Positions 16,542 to 27,282 are shown, numbered from the stretch's first letter. The stretch: DNA of 64,000 bases from Nonomuraea muscovyensis (GCF_014207745.1 NZ_JACHJB010000002.1:2232001-2296000); one strand, 5' to 3'. Program-made: numbers and translations. Notes: generated by a model from the letters alone, not told the origin.

Positions 16542-18245
16542 TCATGGCTGTTTCTCGCGCTGACCGGCTTCGACGGCTCGCCGCTGTTGCTCCACGGCCC
16601 GGGGATGGTGCAGGTCGAACGCGGGCCGCTCGGAGCGGATGGTCGGGATGAAGGTGAAGTTGTGCCGGGGCGGCGGGCAGGAGGTGGCCCACTCCAGCGA
16701 GTTGCCGAACCCCCAGGGGTCGTCCACGGTCACCCGCGGCGCGTGCCGGGCCGTCTTCCACACGTTGTAGAGGAACGGCAGCGTCGACAGGCCCAGCAGG
16801 AACGCGCCGATCGAGGAGAGCTGGTTGAGCGCGGTGAACCCGTCGGCCGCGCCGTAGTCGGCGTAGCGGCGCGGGAACCCGGCCACGCCCAGCCAGTGCT
16901 GCACCAGGAACGTGGTGTGGAAGCCGACGAACAGCATCCAGAAGTGCACCTTGCCGAGCCGGTCGTCCAGCATCCGCCCGGTCATCTTCGGCCACCAGAA
17001 GTAGAAGCCGGAGAACATGGCGAACACGACCGTGCCGAAGACCACGTAGTGGAAGTGGGCCACCACGAAGTAGGTGTCGGTGATGTGGAAGTCGAGCGGC
17101 GGCGAGGCCAGGACGACGCCGGTCAGCCCGCCGAGCAGGAACGTCACCAGGAACCCGACGGAGAACAGCATGGGCGTCTCGAAGGTCAGGTGCCCCCGCC
17201 ACATGGTGCCGATCCAGTTGAAGAACTTCACCCCGGTCGGCACGGCGATGAGGAACGTCATGAACGAGAAGAACGGCAGCAGCACCTGACCGGTGGGGAA
17301 CATGTGGTGCGCCCACACGGTCATCGACAGCCCCGCGATGGCGATGGTCGCCCCGACCAGCCCCACGTAGCCGAAGATCGGCTTGCGCGAGAACACCGGG
17401 ATGACCTCGGTGACGATCCCGAAGAACGGCAGCGCGATGATGTACACCTCGGGGTGCCCGAAGAACCAGAACAGGTGCTGCCACAGCAGCGGCCCGCCGT
17501 TCGCGGCGTCGTAGACGTGCATGCCGAACTTGCGGTCGAGCTCCAGCGCCAGCATCGCCGCCGCCAGCACCGGGAAGGCCATCAGCACGAGCATGCTGGT
17601 CAGCAGCGTGTTCCAGGTGAACAGCGGCATCCGGAACATCGTCATCCCGGGCGCCCGCATGCAGATGATCGTGGTGATGAAGTTGACCGAGCCGAGGATC
17701 GTGCCGAGGCCGGCCAGCGTCAGCCCCATGATCCACAGGTCGCCGCCGATGCCCGGGGAGAACGTCACCGTCGACAGCGGTGTGTAGGCGAACCACCCGA
17801 AGTCGGCCGCCCCGCCCGGCGTGGCGAACCCCCACATCGTGATGATCCCGCCGAACATGAACAGCCAGTACGCCACCGCGTTCAGCCGCGGGAACGCCAC
17901 GTCCGGCGCGCCGATCTGCAGCGGCATGATGACGTTGGCGAACCCGGCGAACAGCGGCGTGGCGAACAGCAGCAGCATGACCGCGCCGTGCATGGTGAAG
18001 AGCTGGTTGTAGACCTGGGCGCTGACGACCTGCAGGCCCGGCTCCAGCAGCTCGGCCCGGATGAACATCGCCATCAGGCCGGCGATGAGGAAGAACGCGA
18101 ACGACGTGACCAGGTAGAGGTAGCCGATCACCTTGTGGTCGGTGGTGGAGAGCCATGCGGCGATCACCGCGCCCCTGCGCTGCCTTTTGACAGGAGCCAG
18201 CGGCGAGGTGAGCGGCTCGCCGGTCGTGGGCTTGTGTGTCGTCAC
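16542..18245 (-). CDS. ctaD: Cytochrome c oxidase subunit I
   Basis: A 567-residue twelve-helix membrane protein, the catalytic subunit of aa3 oxidase. Haem and copper ligands appear in the expected places: the first-helix His in [27 protein letters not shown] (CuB His and the cross-linked Tyr), [10 protein letters not shown] (the CuB His pair), and the haem His pair in HFHYVVFG. The proton-channel [21 protein letters not shown] and SSHL-type region are present. The cytoplasmic C-terminus ends near [10 protein letters not shown]. The GTG start follows GGGGAG. No ctaC, ctaE or qcr genes are near, so this is a stand-alone, possibly second, ctaD copy. Confidence 0.95.
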   Translation of the reverse strand: MTTHKPTTGEPLTSPLAPVKRQRRGAVIAAWLSTTDHKVIGYLYLVTSFAFFLIAGLMAMFIRAELLEPGLQVVSAQVYNQLFTMHGAVMLLLFATPLFAGFANVIMPLQIGAPDVAFPRLNAVAYWLFMFGGIITMWGFATPGGAADFGWFAYTPLSTVTFSPGIGGDLWIMGLTLAGLGTILGSVNFITTIICMRAPGMTMFRMPLFTWNTLLTSMLVLMAFPVLAAAMLALELDRKFGMHVYDAANGGPLLWQHLFWFFGHPEVYIIALPFFGIVTEVIPVFSRKPIFGYVGLVGATIAIAGLSMTVWAHHMFPTGQVLLPFFSFMTFLIAVPTGVKFFNWIGTMWRGHLTFETPMLFSVGFLVTFLLGGLTGVVLASPPLDFHITDTYFVVAHFHYVVFGTVVFAMFSGFYFWWPKMTGRMLDDRLGKVHFWMLFVGFHTTFLVQHWLGVAGFPRRYADYGAADGFTALNQLSSIGAFLLGLSTLPFLYNVWKTARHAPRVTVDDPWGFGNSLEWATSCPPPRHNFTFIPTIRSERPAFDLHHPRAVEQQRRAVEAGQREKQP

Positions 18246-18354
18246 CGCGATCTCCCCTCGCGCGACCCGGCACGCTCCCGTGCCGCATTCACGTGGGAAT
18301 ACCCCGGACTGTCCAGGTCTATGGTCAAGGTCCGGCCGACCCTCGTTAAGGGCC

Positions 18355-18412
18355 GCCCCAAAACGGGACCCGCCCCGCCGCCCCGACCGGACGGCGGGGC
18401 TGCGGGGCGGAC
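18355..18412 (-). terminator. Putative GC-rich hairpin after the S8 peptidase
   Basis: On the minus strand CCCCGCC and GGCGGGG segments can pair shortly after the peptidase stop and are followed by a short CGTTTTGG run. The pairing register is ambiguous. Confidence 0.4.
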
Positions 18413-18423
18413 CGGGATCGGCG

Positions 18424-21400
18424 TCAGGACGCGTTGCGGTCCGGACGCTCGGAGACGCGGATCGCGTTCACGATGGGCGAGCCCTCACGTGTGGCGAAGC
18501 GCAGGTTGAGCTGGCCGTCGGTGACCTCCACCGTGTACTGCCTGCTGACGGCCGTGTACGTGCCGACCTCCAGGGCCAGGTCCAGTGCCGGCAGCACGAG
18601 CTGTCCCTCGGCCAGCACGTCGAAGACGCGCTTGCCGATCTTCGTCGACCGGGTGTCGGCGAAGCCGAGCTCGATGGTGTAGGTGCCGGCCGGGACGTTG
18701 TCGAAGCGGTATTCGAGCATGCCCTCGCGGGCCGTCCTGAACAACGCCTGGTCGTCCGTGCCGGTGATGGTCCTGGACGTGGAGTGCGTCCGGTTCTGGG
18801 TGGCGACGTAGCCGTGGCCGCCCTGGGCGTACTTCCGGTCGGCCGTCCAGGAGTCGCCGGCGGCGTCCACCAGACCCCTGCTCGCGCCGACGTCCACGGC
18901 GACCTGGTGCTTGGGCACCACGACCGACACCTTGACCTCGATGACCGGCTGCCGGCCGCTGGCCGAGCGGATGACCAGCTTGCCGGTGCGGACGGTGCCC
19001 GCCTGGACTCCGGCGCTGGAGACGGTCACCTTGAGCGCGGCCTGCTGCCCCTTGGCCAGCTCGCCCGCCGCGGGCGTCACGCCGAGCCAGCTCGACACGG
19101 GGTCGGCCGTGACGGTGTAGGCGGTCGGCGAGCCGAGGTTGGTCAGCTCGAAGGTGCGGCTGCGGCTCGCCTCGCCCGGCATCACCACCGTGAGCTCCCC
19201 GAGCGAGGCGCTGACCCGGCCGGTGACCAGCGCGGTGTCGATCCTCGCCGGCGCGGCAGGGGTGACGGTGACGGGCTTGGTGAAGGTGCCGTAGTGCTCC
19301 TTGGACACCTCGACCTCGTAGTCGCCCGCGGGCACCTGGCCGTAGAACGCGCCGTCGGCGCCCGTGGTCAAGGTGGCCACGTCGCCCACCTTGACCGTCG
19401 CGCCGGGCAGCGGGTCGCCGTCGTTGGCGTCGGTGACGACACCGGTGACGAGGCCGTGCCGGCTGGCGGTGAAGGTCAGGCTCATCCCGTCGGACAGGGC
19501 GGCCTCCTCGTAGGAGTAGAGCATCGCGTCGGTGCCGGTGGCGTTCTCGACGCCGACGGTGGCGCTGGTGCCCTGGTCGCGCTGGCTGTCGACGCCCTTG
19601 TAGCGGTAGCTGACGGTGCCGTCCTCGCCCAGCAGGGCGACGAAGGAGATCCGCTGCGCGGTGTCGTTGTAGTACTTGACGTTGCGCCACTCGATGGCGA
19701 ACTGCCGGTGCGGGGCGGTGCCGACGACCGCGGTGTAGACGCCGCTCTCGGCATCGGCGACGAGGTCGTCCCAGTACGGGTAGACGGCGTTGTTGGGCGT
19801 GCCCGTGGTCGGGATGCGGCCGTTGCTGCCGCTGACGACGCGGTCGGCGGCGAAGGTGGCGAAGCCGTTGGTGCTGATCCACGCCCTGCTCTGGCCGGTG
19901 CCGTAGAAGGGCACCGGGAAGGGCAGGGTGACCTGCTGGGCCTCGTCGTCACCGGTGAGTGCCAGCTTCTCGGTGCCGGCGACGTACGGCTCGGCGCCGC
20001 TCTTGCAGGTGTAGCCGAAGTTGTCGCCGCGCAGGCCGAGCTCCACGTCCTGCGTCTGGTCGCCGCCGAGGGTCAGCCCGACGGACGCGCCGCGGGCGCA
20101 GCGGGAGCCGGGGGTGACGACGACGGTGTACTCGCCGTGCGGCAGCGTGAGCCGGTAGCGGCCGGCGGCGTCGGTGACCGTGCTGACCGGCGTGCCGGAG
20201 GCCGCCACGGTGGCGCCCGCCTCGGGCGTGCCCGCCGTGGTGACGGTGCCGGACAGGACGGCCTGGGGCTGCCGGGCCATGGTGACGTCGGCGGTGGCGC
20301 TCTGGCCGGCGACGACGGTGGCCGTCGCGGTGCCGCGGGCGTAGCCGAACTTCTCGGTGGAGATCTCGTACTCGCCCGGGATCAGCCGGGGCACGGCGTA
20401 GCGGCCGTCGGCGCCGGTGACGACGGTGCGGGTCAGCGGGCCGGTGATGGCGACCGTGGCGCCGGCCACGGGGGCGCCGCCGGAGGTGACGGTGCCGGCG
20501 AGGTCGCCGACCTGGTCGGCCGGGGCGGTCCGGACGGCGGCGTAGGCGTCGAGACGGCCCTCGCCCCAGACGTTGTTGTCGGCCGCGGTGCCGCCGCAAC
20601 TGGTGTCGGAGACGTCGATCGCCGTGGTGTCGAGCAGCGGCCGGGTCCCCGCGACGTCACCCTGCAGGGCGGGCGCGGCCGACCAGATCAGCGCGACGGT
20701 GGCCGCCACGTGCGGGGAGGCCATCGACGTGCCGGTGTAGGAGGCGTACGAGCCGCCGGGCACCGAGGAGCGGACGCTGACGGCGGGGGCGGAGATGTTG
20801 GGCTTGATCTCGCCGTTCTCGCCCTCGCCCTTGCTGGAGCGGTTGTAGAGCGCGTTGTTGACGTCGAACCCGCCCGCGCTGTAGCTGGTCGCGTACTGGC
20901 CGGGCGAGCCGCTGGTGCGGCAGGCGGGCCCCTCGTTGCCGTTGGAGAAGGCCGGGAAGATACCGGCGGCGACCCACGCCTCGACGGTCTCCTTGTACCA
21001 GGGGTCGAAGCCGTCGCCGCCCCAGGAGTTGTTGACGATGTCGGGGGCGAGGTCGGGGCGCGGGTTCGCGCCGCTCAGGTCGGTGGGGGCGAGCACCCAC
21101 TGGCCGGCGGCGAGCAGCGAGGCGTCGGTGCAGGTGTTGAGCTCGCAGCCCTTGGCGGCGACCCACTTGACGCCCGGCGCGACGCCGATGCCGTTCGCGC
21201 CGGCCATGGTGCCCATGGTGTGGGTGCCGTGGCCGTTGTTGTCGCACGGCGCGGAGGTCGGGCAGACGCGGGCGGGGTCGAACCAGTTGTAGTCGTGGTC
21301 GAGGACGCCCTCGGCGCTGCGGCCGCGGTAGGAGGCGGCCAGGTCGGGATGGTCGAACTGGACGCCGGTGTCGATGTTGGCGACGACGATGCCCTCGCCG

Positions 21401-21936
21401 CGGTTGCCCAGTTCCTCCCACACGCGGGGGGCGCCGATCCGGTCGATGTTCCACTCGACGGCGTTGACCTTGGCCTCGGCCTTGGCCGGGTCGGGCTTGG
21501 GCAGGGCCACGGCGCGGACCGGCTCGATGCTCTTGACCTCGTCGAGCCGCGCGATCTCGGCGGCCAGCTTGGGCCCGGCCGTCACCTGGACGGCGTTGAC
21601 GATCCAGAACGAGGTGTAGTCGGCGTCCTGCGCGTCCAGCAGCTTGCGCAGGCCGGCCTGGGACGACGTCGCCTTGGCGGTCTTGGCCTCGTAGACGAGC
21701 TCGGCCTTGTCGTCCTTGGTGCTCGCCCGGCGGGCGGCGCCGAGGTCGGCCGCGCCCTTGAGGCGTACCCAGAAGGTGGATTTGCCGTCCTCGGCCAGCT
21801 CGGCCTGGACGGCGGCGTTGATCTTGTCCGGTTCGGGGGCCGCGTGGGCGACCCCCTGCGGGAGCGTGAGGGTGAGGGCGGCGATCATCCCGGTGATCCC
21901 GGTCAGGATCGATCGCCGGCGGGGGGTGTGCGGCAC
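18424..21936 (-). CDS. Large secreted subtilisin-like (S8) peptidase
   Basis: A 1170-residue exported protease. Signal peptide ([24 protein letters not shown]), an I9-like propeptide (to about residue 150), then a subtilase domain with Asp189 in [12 protein letters not shown], His236 in NGHGTHTMG and Ser404 in [11 protein letters not shown]. After it come repeated carboxypeptidase-regulatory-like/Ig-type beta domains, each with a [20 protein letters not shown] or [10 protein letters not shown] motif. A region resembling the viral/bacterial nidogen-like fold ([39 protein letters not shown]) is interspersed, and a C-terminal malectin-like domain ([27 protein letters not shown]) closes the protein. 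It is probably a secreted proteolytic enzyme that binds carbohydrate or matrix. It is upstream of ctaD on the same strand but separated by a hairpin. Confidence 0.9.
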   Translation of the reverse strand: MPHTPRRRSILTGITGMIAALTLTLPQGVAHAAPEPDKINAAVQAELAEDGKSTFWVRLKGAADLGAARRASTKDDKAELVYEAKTAKATSSQAGLRKLLDAQDADYTSFWIVNAVQVTAGPKLAAEIARLDEVKSIEPVRAVALPKPDPAKAEAKVNAVEWNIDRIGAPRVWEELGNRGEGIVVANIDTGVQFDHPDLAASYRGRSAEGVLDHDYNWFDPARVCPTSAPCDNNGHGTHTMGTMAGANGIGVAPGVKWVAAKGCELNTCTDASLLAAGQWVLAPTDLSGANPRPDLAPDIVNNSWGGDGFDPWYKETVEAWVAAGIFPAFSNGNEGPACRTSGSPGQYATSYSAGGFDVNNALYNRSSKGEGENGEIKPNISAPAVSVRSSVPGGSYASYTGTSMASPHVAATVALIWSAAPALQGDVAGTRPLLDTTAIDVSDTSCGGTAADNNVWGEGRLDAYAAVRTAPADQVGDLAGTVTSGGAPVAGATVAITGPLTRTVVTGADGRYAVPRLIPGEYEISTEKFGYARGTATATVVAGQSATADVTMARQPQAVLSGTVTTAGTPEAGATVAASGTPVSTVTDAAGRYRLTLPHGEYTVVVTPGSRCARGASVGLTLGGDQTQDVELGLRGDNFGYTCKSGAEPYVAGTEKLALTGDDEAQQVTLPFPVPFYGTGQSRAWISTNGFATFAADRVVSGSNGRIPTTGTPNNAVYPYWDDLVADAESGVYTAVVGTAPHRQFAIEWRNVKYYNDTAQRISFVALLGEDGTVSYRYKGVDSQRDQGTSATVGVENATGTDAMLYSYEEAALSDGMSLTFTASRHGLVTGVVTDANDGDPLPGATVKVGDVATLTTGADGAFYGQVPAGDYEVEVSKEHYGTFTKPVTVTPAAPARIDTALVTGRVSASLGELTVVMPGEASRSRTFELTNLGSPTAYTVTADPVSSWLGVTPAAGELAKGQQAALKVTVSSAGVQAGTVRTGKLVIRSASGRQPVIEVKVSVVVPKHQVAVDVGASRGLVDAAGDSWTADRKYAQGGHGYVATQNRTHSTSRTITGTDDQALFRTAREGMLEYRFDNVPAGTYTIELGFADTRSTKIGKRVFDVLAEGQLVLPALDLALEVGTYTAVSRQYTVEVTDGQLNLRFATREGSPIVNAIRVSERPDRNAS

Positions 21937-22100
21937 ATGCGCTCCTTCATGCCCGGCGGGGATCGCCCACCGGGGTAGAGCTGATCTTTACGCCTACGGA
22001 TGAAGGGTGAAGTGATCATGGCCGCTTTGCAAGAGCCTTGGCACAACAAGACTGGACATGTCATGAAATGTGATCTGGTCAGGGCGAGTGTCATGACCTT

Positions 22101-22199
22101 CTAGCGGACGGCGAGGATGTACGCCCTGGTCACGGGGGTGCTCAGCTTGTCGTGATCCCTGGGTCGCACCGTGACCGTCGAGGTCCGGCCGCCGCCGGG
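22101..22199 (-). pseudogene. Decayed copy of an Ig-like domain from the adjacent metallopeptidase
   Basis: Just past the metallopeptidase stop, a different minus-strand frame reads TVTVRPRDHDKLSTPVTRAY followed by ILAVR and a stop at 22101-22103. This closely matches the upstream gene's own FTVRLRDYDELSTPVTRTFQ LVV segment. It therefore looks like the end of a duplicated putative-Ig domain left behind and now out of frame with the gene. Confidence 0.7.
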
Positions 22200-22200
22200 G

Positions 22201-24117
22201 TCATCCGTACGCCTTGACTTCGAGCAGGCCGACCGAGCCCTGGCCGCTCTCCAGCGCGACCCGCAGCCGGGTCGTGGTCACGCCGGTGAACGTCACCCGG
22301 TTGTAGGCGTCCGGCGCCCGCGGGTAGGCGCCCGGGATGTCCACGTAGGCGGTGCCGTTCCACTGCTGGAGCTTCCAGGAGGCGGGCACCCGCACCCCGC
22401 CGCCGTCGTCGAAGAAGTACACCTCCGCCGACCTGACGGTCTGCGCGGACGGCCAGGTCAGGTCGGCCCACTGGGCGCCCGTCTGCGGCCAGGTGCCCCA
22501 GCGGGGGTTGGCGGTGTCGTTGGACCGGGCCGGGTCCACGCCGTCGTTGATCGCCGCGACGCTCTCCCACGGGGAGGTGTACGAGGCCGACGCGGTGGCG
22601 GAGGCGGCCAGGTTGGCGCCGCCCGAGCCGCCCACGACGAGCTGGAACGTCCGGGTCACCGGGGTGCTCAGCTCGTCGTAGTCGCGCAGGCGGACGGTGA
22701 AGCCGAAGGTCCCGGCCGTGGTGGGGGTGCCGCTGACGGTTCCGGTGAAGCGGTCGAGACTGAGCCCGGGGGGCAGCGCGCCGCCGGTCACCTGCCAGTC
22801 GTAGAACGGGACGCCGCCCTTGGCCGTGAGCGTCTGCCGGTAGACCTGGCCGGGCGTCGCCTGGGGCAGCGCGGTGGTGACGATGGCCGGTTCGAGGAAC
22901 GGGGTGAGGTTCCGGTTGAGCTTCCAGCCGGCGTTCTCGGCCACCAGCAGGGCCAGCTTGGTGAGCATCCACCTGCGGGTGGGGAACAGGTGGGTCCAGC
23001 CGCCGCTCTGCCCGCTGAGGCGGTCCCAGGAGCTCTCCTCGCCGGGGATGTGGTAGCTGGTGTCGAGCGGCACGGCGTGGCCCTGGTAGCGGATGACGTC
23101 CTGGTCGCCGGCGCCCTGGTCCGCCACGTAGGAGCGCATCCCGGCCCAGTCGCTGTGGAAGGCGACGGCGTGGCCGTACTCGTGCATGACCAGGCCGTGC
23201 ACGTCCAGCACGGAGCCGCGGATGTCGGTCCGGTACCAGTCCTCGTCGGCGAGGGAGGTGAAGAGCTGCTTGTTCGCCTCGTCGTACTCGAGGATCATCG
23301 CGGTCGAGCGGTGGATCGGGCCGGGGACCTGCTGGCCGCCCCGGGTGTGGTAGCGGCCGTTGTCGGCGGGGTAGCCGGTCGAGTACGGGGTCTGGATGCC
23401 GCGGAAGTGGACGTACATGCCGTTGTAGGCCCGGTCGTTGGTGACGTCGACGGTGTTCTGCCAGTCGTTGCCCGGCAGGTGGTTGGTCTCCGCGCCGGCC
23501 GGGACCGTGTCGAACGGCTGCAGGTCGAAGAACCTGAACCAGTCCTTGACCGCCTCCTCGGAGGCGGTGCGCACGGCGGGGTCGGAGAAGTATCGGGTGA
23601 TGGTGTCGTGGCGGTAGTCGAAGGTGACCGGGACGGTGGGTTCGAGGGCGGTCTTCTGGTCCTGCTGCACCATGATCGGCATGCTCTGCTGGTGCGTCGC
23701 GCCGGCGGCGTCCCTGATCGCCAGCCTGAGCGTGTGGAACTCGTCCTGACCGGGCGCCCGCCTGGAGTGGATGGCGAGCCGGAACACCTTCGACTCCGAG
23801 GCGGCGGCGAAGGTCAGGGTCTTGGTCGCGCCCGTGGCGGTGAGCTCGCTGGGCAGGTCCATCATCAGCCGGGAGGTGCCCTCGGCCTTGAGGTCGATCG
23901 TGACGGGGAACCGCGCGTCCTGCGGCGGCCTGACCGTGAGCTTGACGTACGGGTTGGCCAGGTAGCCCTCCCAGTCCACGAGCCGGACGCCGAAGTCGTT
24001 GACGGTGCGGCCGAACAGGTCGACGACCTGCGCCGCCGACAGCGCGTGCGCGGGGCGCGCGCCGACGGTGGTGATGGAGGTGAGCAGGAGCAGGACCGCG
24101 ACGGCTAATCGCTTCAT
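22201..24117 (-). CDS. Secreted zinc metallopeptidase-like protein with Ig and F5/8C-like domains
   Basis: A 638-residue exported protein. A signal peptide (KRLAVAVLLLLTSITTVGARPAHA) leads to a beta region and a metallopeptidase-like domain carrying His312-Glu-Tyr-Gly-His316 in LVMHEYGHAVAFHSDW, an HExxH zinc site with a possible third ligand at His321 or Asp323. Then comes a putative-Ig domain (PGQVYRQTLTAKGG..LPPGLSLDRFTGTVSGTPTTAGT..LRDYDELSTPVTRTF). The C-terminus is a discoidin/F5-8C-like carbohydrate-binding region (NLAASATASASYTSPWESVAAINDG ... LLEVKAYG). No precise peptidase family can be named. It is nine bases upstream of the permease gene end and may be the last gene of the sugar operon or independently transcribed. 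Confidence 0.82.
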   Translation of the reverse strand: MKRLAVAVLLLLTSITTVGARPAHALSAAQVVDLFGRTVNDFGVRLVDWEGYLANPYVKLTVRPPQDARFPVTIDLKAEGTSRLMMDLPSELTATGATKTLTFAAASESKVFRLAIHSRRAPGQDEFHTLRLAIRDAAGATHQQSMPIMVQQDQKTALEPTVPVTFDYRHDTITRYFSDPAVRTASEEAVKDWFRFFDLQPFDTVPAGAETNHLPGNDWQNTVDVTNDRAYNGMYVHFRGIQTPYSTGYPADNGRYHTRGGQQVPGPIHRSTAMILEYDEANKQLFTSLADEDWYRTDIRGSVLDVHGLVMHEYGHAVAFHSDWAGMRSYVADQGAGDQDVIRYQGHAVPLDTSYHIPGEESSWDRLSGQSGGWTHLFPTRRWMLTKLALLVAENAGWKLNRNLTPFLEPAIVTTALPQATPGQVYRQTLTAKGGVPFYDWQVTGGALPPGLSLDRFTGTVSGTPTTAGTFGFTVRLRDYDELSTPVTRTFQLVVGGSGGANLAASATASASYTSPWESVAAINDGVDPARSNDTANPRWGTWPQTGAQWADLTWPSAQTVRSAEVYFFDDGGGVRVPASWKLQQWNGTAYVDIPGAYPRAPDAYNRVTFTGVTTTRLRVALESGQGSVGLLEVKAYG

Positions 24118-24126
24118 GGCAGCCTC

Positions 24127-25029
24127 TCAGTTCTTGATGCCGGTGAGGGTGACCCCTTCGATGAAGTAGCGCTGCAGGAAGAAGAACAGTGCGATGATCG
24201 GGGCGATCATGGCGGCCGAGGCGGCCATCAGGTAGCCCCACTGCGTGATGAACAGGCTCTGGAACGAGGCCAGCCCCAGCGAGAGCGTGTACTTCTCCTC
24301 GCTCTGCAGGTACAGCAGCGGGCCGAGGAAGTCGTTCCAGGTGCCGATGAACGTGAAGATCGTGACGACCACGATGGCCGGCTTGGACAGCGGCATGACG
24401 ACCGTCCAGTAGACGCGCCACGGGGACGCGCCGTCGATGTAGGCGGCCTCGTCCAGCTCGAACGGGATCGTCAGGAAGAACTGCCGCAGCAGGAACACGT
24501 TGAACACGCCGCCGCCCGCGCCCGCGAACCAGGCCGGCACGGTCAGCGGGGCGAACGTGTCGATGGCGCCCAGCCGTTCCCACATGACGAACGTCGGGAT
24601 GATCGTCACCGCGTACGGCAGCATCACCGCGCTCAGCAGCGCCGCGAAGACGACGTTGCGGCCCTTCCAGCGCAGCCGCGAGAAGCTGAAGGCCGCCACC
24701 GAGCAGGTGAACACGGTGCCGATGACGCAGACGACCGCGATGATCACCGTGTTGAGCAGGTAGAGGGCGAACGGCTGGGCGGTGAGCGCCTCGCCGAAGT
24801 TGGACCACAGGAAGGGCCGCGGGATCCACTCCGGCGGGGCGACGAACATCTGGCTGTCGGCCATCAGCGCGCTGCGCACCAGCCACACGAACGGCAGGAT
24901 CGTCGGGATCGCGCCCAGCAGCAGCCCGGCGTACAGCAGGACCCTGCCGTACCTGCGCGGCCGGCGCAGGCCGGCGGTCGGCGCGACGCCGCGGGGGCGG
25001 GTCTTCTCCGGCGTGGCGAGCGCGGTCAT
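24127..25029 (-). CDS. CUT1 sugar ABC transporter permease (MalG-type)
   Basis: A 300-residue inner permease with six predicted transmembrane helices (first at about residue 30, LLYAGLLLGAIPTILPFVWLV). It carries the EAA coupling loop ELDEAAYIDGASPWRVYWTVVMPLSKP that contacts the ATPase, and the usual MalG-type ending YFIEGVTLTGIKN. It pairs with the permease at 25026-25907, whose stop overlaps its start as ATGA. No ATPase gene is in this operon; the MsiK-type ATPase at 7871 is a candidate partner. Confidence 0.94.
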   Translation of the reverse strand: MTALATPEKTRPRGVAPTAGLRRPRRYGRVLLYAGLLLGAIPTILPFVWLVRSALMADSQMFVAPPEWIPRPFLWSNFGEALTAQPFALYLLNTVIIAVVCVIGTVFTCSVAAFSFSRLRWKGRNVVFAALLSAVMLPYAVTIIPTFVMWERLGAIDTFAPLTVPAWFAGAGGGVFNVFLLRQFFLTIPFELDEAAYIDGASPWRVYWTVVMPLSKPAIVVVTIFTFIGTWNDFLGPLLYLQSEEKYTLSLGLASFQSLFITQWGYLMAASAAMIAPIIALFFFLQRYFIEGVTLTGIKN

Positions 25030-25907
25030 CGGGCGCCCGCCATCTCGTAGTAGACCCAGCGGCGCGCGTTGCGGAACATCAGGAACGTCACCACCATGAT
25101 GATCATGAACAACACCCAGGCCAGGGCACTGGCGTAGCCCATCTCGCTCTCGGTGAAGGCCTTGCGGAAGATGTAGTAGACGTAGAAGAGCGTGGAGTTG
25201 TTGGGCCCGCCCTCGGTCATCACGTACGCCTGGGTGAAGACCTGGAAGGTGCCGACGACGCCCACCACCAGGTTGTAGAAGATCGTCGGCGTCATCATCG
25301 GCAGCGTCACGTGCCAGAAGCGCCGCCACGGGCCGCCGCCGTCGATCGAGACCGCCTCGTACAGGTGGCGGGGCACCCCCTGCAACCCGGCCAGGAAGAT
25401 CACCATGGTGTTGCCGAAGCCCCAGGTGCTCATGATGATCAGCGACGGGATCGCCGTCGTCTCGCTGTAGACCCACTGCGAGGTCGGCAGGCCGGCCTGG
25501 CGCAGCAGCGAGTTGAGCAGCCCGAAGTCCGGGTTGAAGATCCAGATCCAGAGCACCACGTTGGCGATGGCCGGCACCAGTGTCGGCAGGTAGAAGATCG
25601 TCCGCCAGACGGCCAGGCCGCGGGCCTTCTGGTTGAGCAGCATGGCGACCGCGAAGCTGACGACGAGCGTGAGCGGCACCGCGCCGAGCGTGTAGTAGGT
25701 GGTGACGCCGAGCGACTTCCAGAACAGCTCGTCGTCGGCGAGCCCGACGTAGTTGTCCACGCCGACGAACGTCGGCTCGCCGCCGATCTGCCACTCCGTC
25801 AGGCTGAAGAACAGCGAGGCGATCATGGGGCCGACGGTGAAGACGACGAACCCGAGGATCGCCGGCAACGCCATCAGCAGGCCCCAGCGCGCCTCGTAGC
25901 GCCGCAT
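25026..25907 (-). CDS. CUT1 sugar ABC transporter permease (MalF-type)
   Basis: A 293-residue permease with about six transmembrane segments (GLLMALPAILGFVVFTVGPMIASLFFS first). The EAA loop is HLYEAVSIDGGGPWRRFWHVTLPMMTP. MalF-like motifs TEWQIGGEPTFVGVDNYVGLADD and TEGGPNNSTLFYVYYIFRKAF are typical of CUT1 importers. Its start overlaps the stop of the binding-protein gene (TGATG at 25907) and its stop overlaps the next permease, giving strict translational coupling. Confidence 0.94.
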   Translation of the reverse strand: MRRYEARWGLLMALPAILGFVVFTVGPMIASLFFSLTEWQIGGEPTFVGVDNYVGLADDELFWKSLGVTTYYTLGAVPLTLVVSFAVAMLLNQKARGLAVWRTIFYLPTLVPAIANVVLWIWIFNPDFGLLNSLLRQAGLPTSQWVYSETTAIPSLIIMSTWGFGNTMVIFLAGLQGVPRHLYEAVSIDGGGPWRRFWHVTLPMMTPTIFYNLVVGVVGTFQVFTQAYVMTEGGPNNSTLFYVYYIFRKAFTESEMGYASALAWVLFMIIMVVTFLMFRNARRWVYYEMAGAR

Positions 25908-27271
25908 CAGACCTCCTGCGTGTGCTGCCAGCCCTGCAGCATCGAGGTGATCTTGGGTGCGGCCTGCTTGAGCACGTCGGCGGCCGGCCGCTTGCCCGAC
26001 TCGATCTCCTGCAGCGCCGGGGTGAGCACGTCGCTGGAGATCGCCGACATGTTCTTGACCCGGTTGCGCAGGTCGGGCAGGCCGTGCTCGCGGGCGTAGT
26101 CGACGACCGCGGTCCTGAACTCCGGCGGGTGCTCGGCGTTCTTGGTCCAGGAGTCCACGGCGGCCTGGTCCTCGTAGTACTTCCTCTCCTGCGGCATCCA
26201 CAGGCCCTGCTTGAACAGGTCGACGTAGCGCGGGTCGTTGTGGAAGGCCAGCAGCTCGACCGCCTCCTCCACGTGCTTGCCGCCGGCGAACACCGCCGTG
26301 GCACCCGCGACCTGGCTGGCCGTGAACGGCTCGCCGTACCTGGGCAGCACGCCGATGCCGTAGTTCACCTTGCTCTCGTTCATGTCGAGCAGCGACCAGT
26401 GTCCGTCCACCACCATGGCCACCCGCTTGGTCTTGAGCAGGATGTTGGTGCCCGGCACGTCGTCGCCGGTGGCGGCGAGCTGGCCGGGGCCGGGCATGAC
26501 GCGGTGCTTGTAGATGAGGTCCTGCAGGTTCTGGAACACCTTGACCGCCTCGGGGCTGTCCAGCAGGCAGCGCCTGCCGGCCTCGTCGGCGAAGTCGGCG
26601 CCGTTGCTGCGCAGGAAGCCGTACCAGGCGGCGCCGTAGGTGATGCTGCTGGAGATGCCGAACTGCCTGACCTGCTTGGGGTCGAAACCGGACTCGTCGG
26701 GGTGCTTGCCGTTCTGGTCGACGGTCAGCTTGTAGGCGTTCTCGACGAGCTGGTCCCAGGTCCAGGCGGAGGCCGCGGCGGCGGGCGGCGGCGCGATGCC
26801 GGCCTCGGCGACGGCGTCCTTGGCGTACCAGAGCAGCTCGATCTCGTTGGCCGTGGCGAGGCCGTGCAGGTTGTCCCGGGCGGCCCACAGGTAGGCGTCG
26901 GGCAGGTAGCCGGCGAGCTGCGGGTACTTCTTCAGGTACGGGAAGAGGTTGACCAGCTTGCCCTGCTCGGCCAGCCGGAAGGACATGGCCATGGGCACGT
27001 AGCCGACGTCCGGCACCCGGCCGCTGGCGACCAGGGTGTTGAGCTTGACGTCGTACTCGTCGGGGGTGAACAGCGGCTTGACCTTGACGCCCGCGTTCTT
27101 CTGCTCGTACTGGCGCAGCATCTTCTCCACGGCCTTCTGCTCGAAGGTGGAGCCCCAGTACATGAACTGCAACTGCGTGCCCGGCGCCGAGCCGCCACCG
27201 CCGCCGCACGCGGCGGCGGCCGCGCCGAGCGCCGCGAGCCCGCCGATCCTGAAGAGGTCACGTCGATTCAT
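25907..27271 (-). CDS. Lipoprotein sugar-binding protein of a CUT1 importer
   Basis: A 454-residue solute-binding protein. The N-terminus MNRRDLFRIGGLAALGAAAAACGGGGG combines a twin-Arg-like NRRDLFR start with a lipobox Cys, so it is exported and lipid-anchored. The fold is that of family 1 extracellular sugar-binding proteins (QLQFMYWGSTFEQKAVEKM, ATANEIELLWYAKDAVAEAGI, EVKVFQNLQDLIYKH). It is followed by two permeases with overlapping stop/start codons and preceded, 11 bases upstream, by a GH127 arabinofuranosidase, so an L-arabinofuranose-containing oligosaccharide is the likely cargo. Start ATG 27271 lies after AAGGAA. Confidence 0.93.
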   Translation of the reverse strand: MNRRDLFRIGGLAALGAAAAACGGGGGSAPGTQLQFMYWGSTFEQKAVEKMLRQYEQKNAGVKVKPLFTPDEYDVKLNTLVASGRVPDVGYVPMAMSFRLAEQGKLVNLFPYLKKYPQLAGYLPDAYLWAARDNLHGLATANEIELLWYAKDAVAEAGIAPPPAAAASAWTWDQLVENAYKLTVDQNGKHPDESGFDPKQVRQFGISSSITYGAAWYGFLRSNGADFADEAGRRCLLDSPEAVKVFQNLQDLIYKHRVMPGPGQLAATGDDVPGTNILLKTKRVAMVVDGHWSLLDMNESKVNYGIGVLPRYGEPFTASQVAGATAVFAGGKHVEEAVELLAFHNDPRYVDLFKQGLWMPQERKYYEDQAAVDSWTKNAEHPPEFRTAVVDYAREHGLPDLRNRVKNMSAISSDVLTPALQEIESGKRPAADVLKQAAPKITSMLQGWQHTQEV

Positions 27272-27282
27272 CGGGTGGTTCC

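Noticed and set aside
18133-21978. Very long open frame on the plus strand opposite the S8 peptidase
   Set aside because: High GC gives long shadow frames. The minus-strand product has a signal peptide, catalytic triad and domain order, while the plus frame has only low-complexity, compositionally biased sequence.
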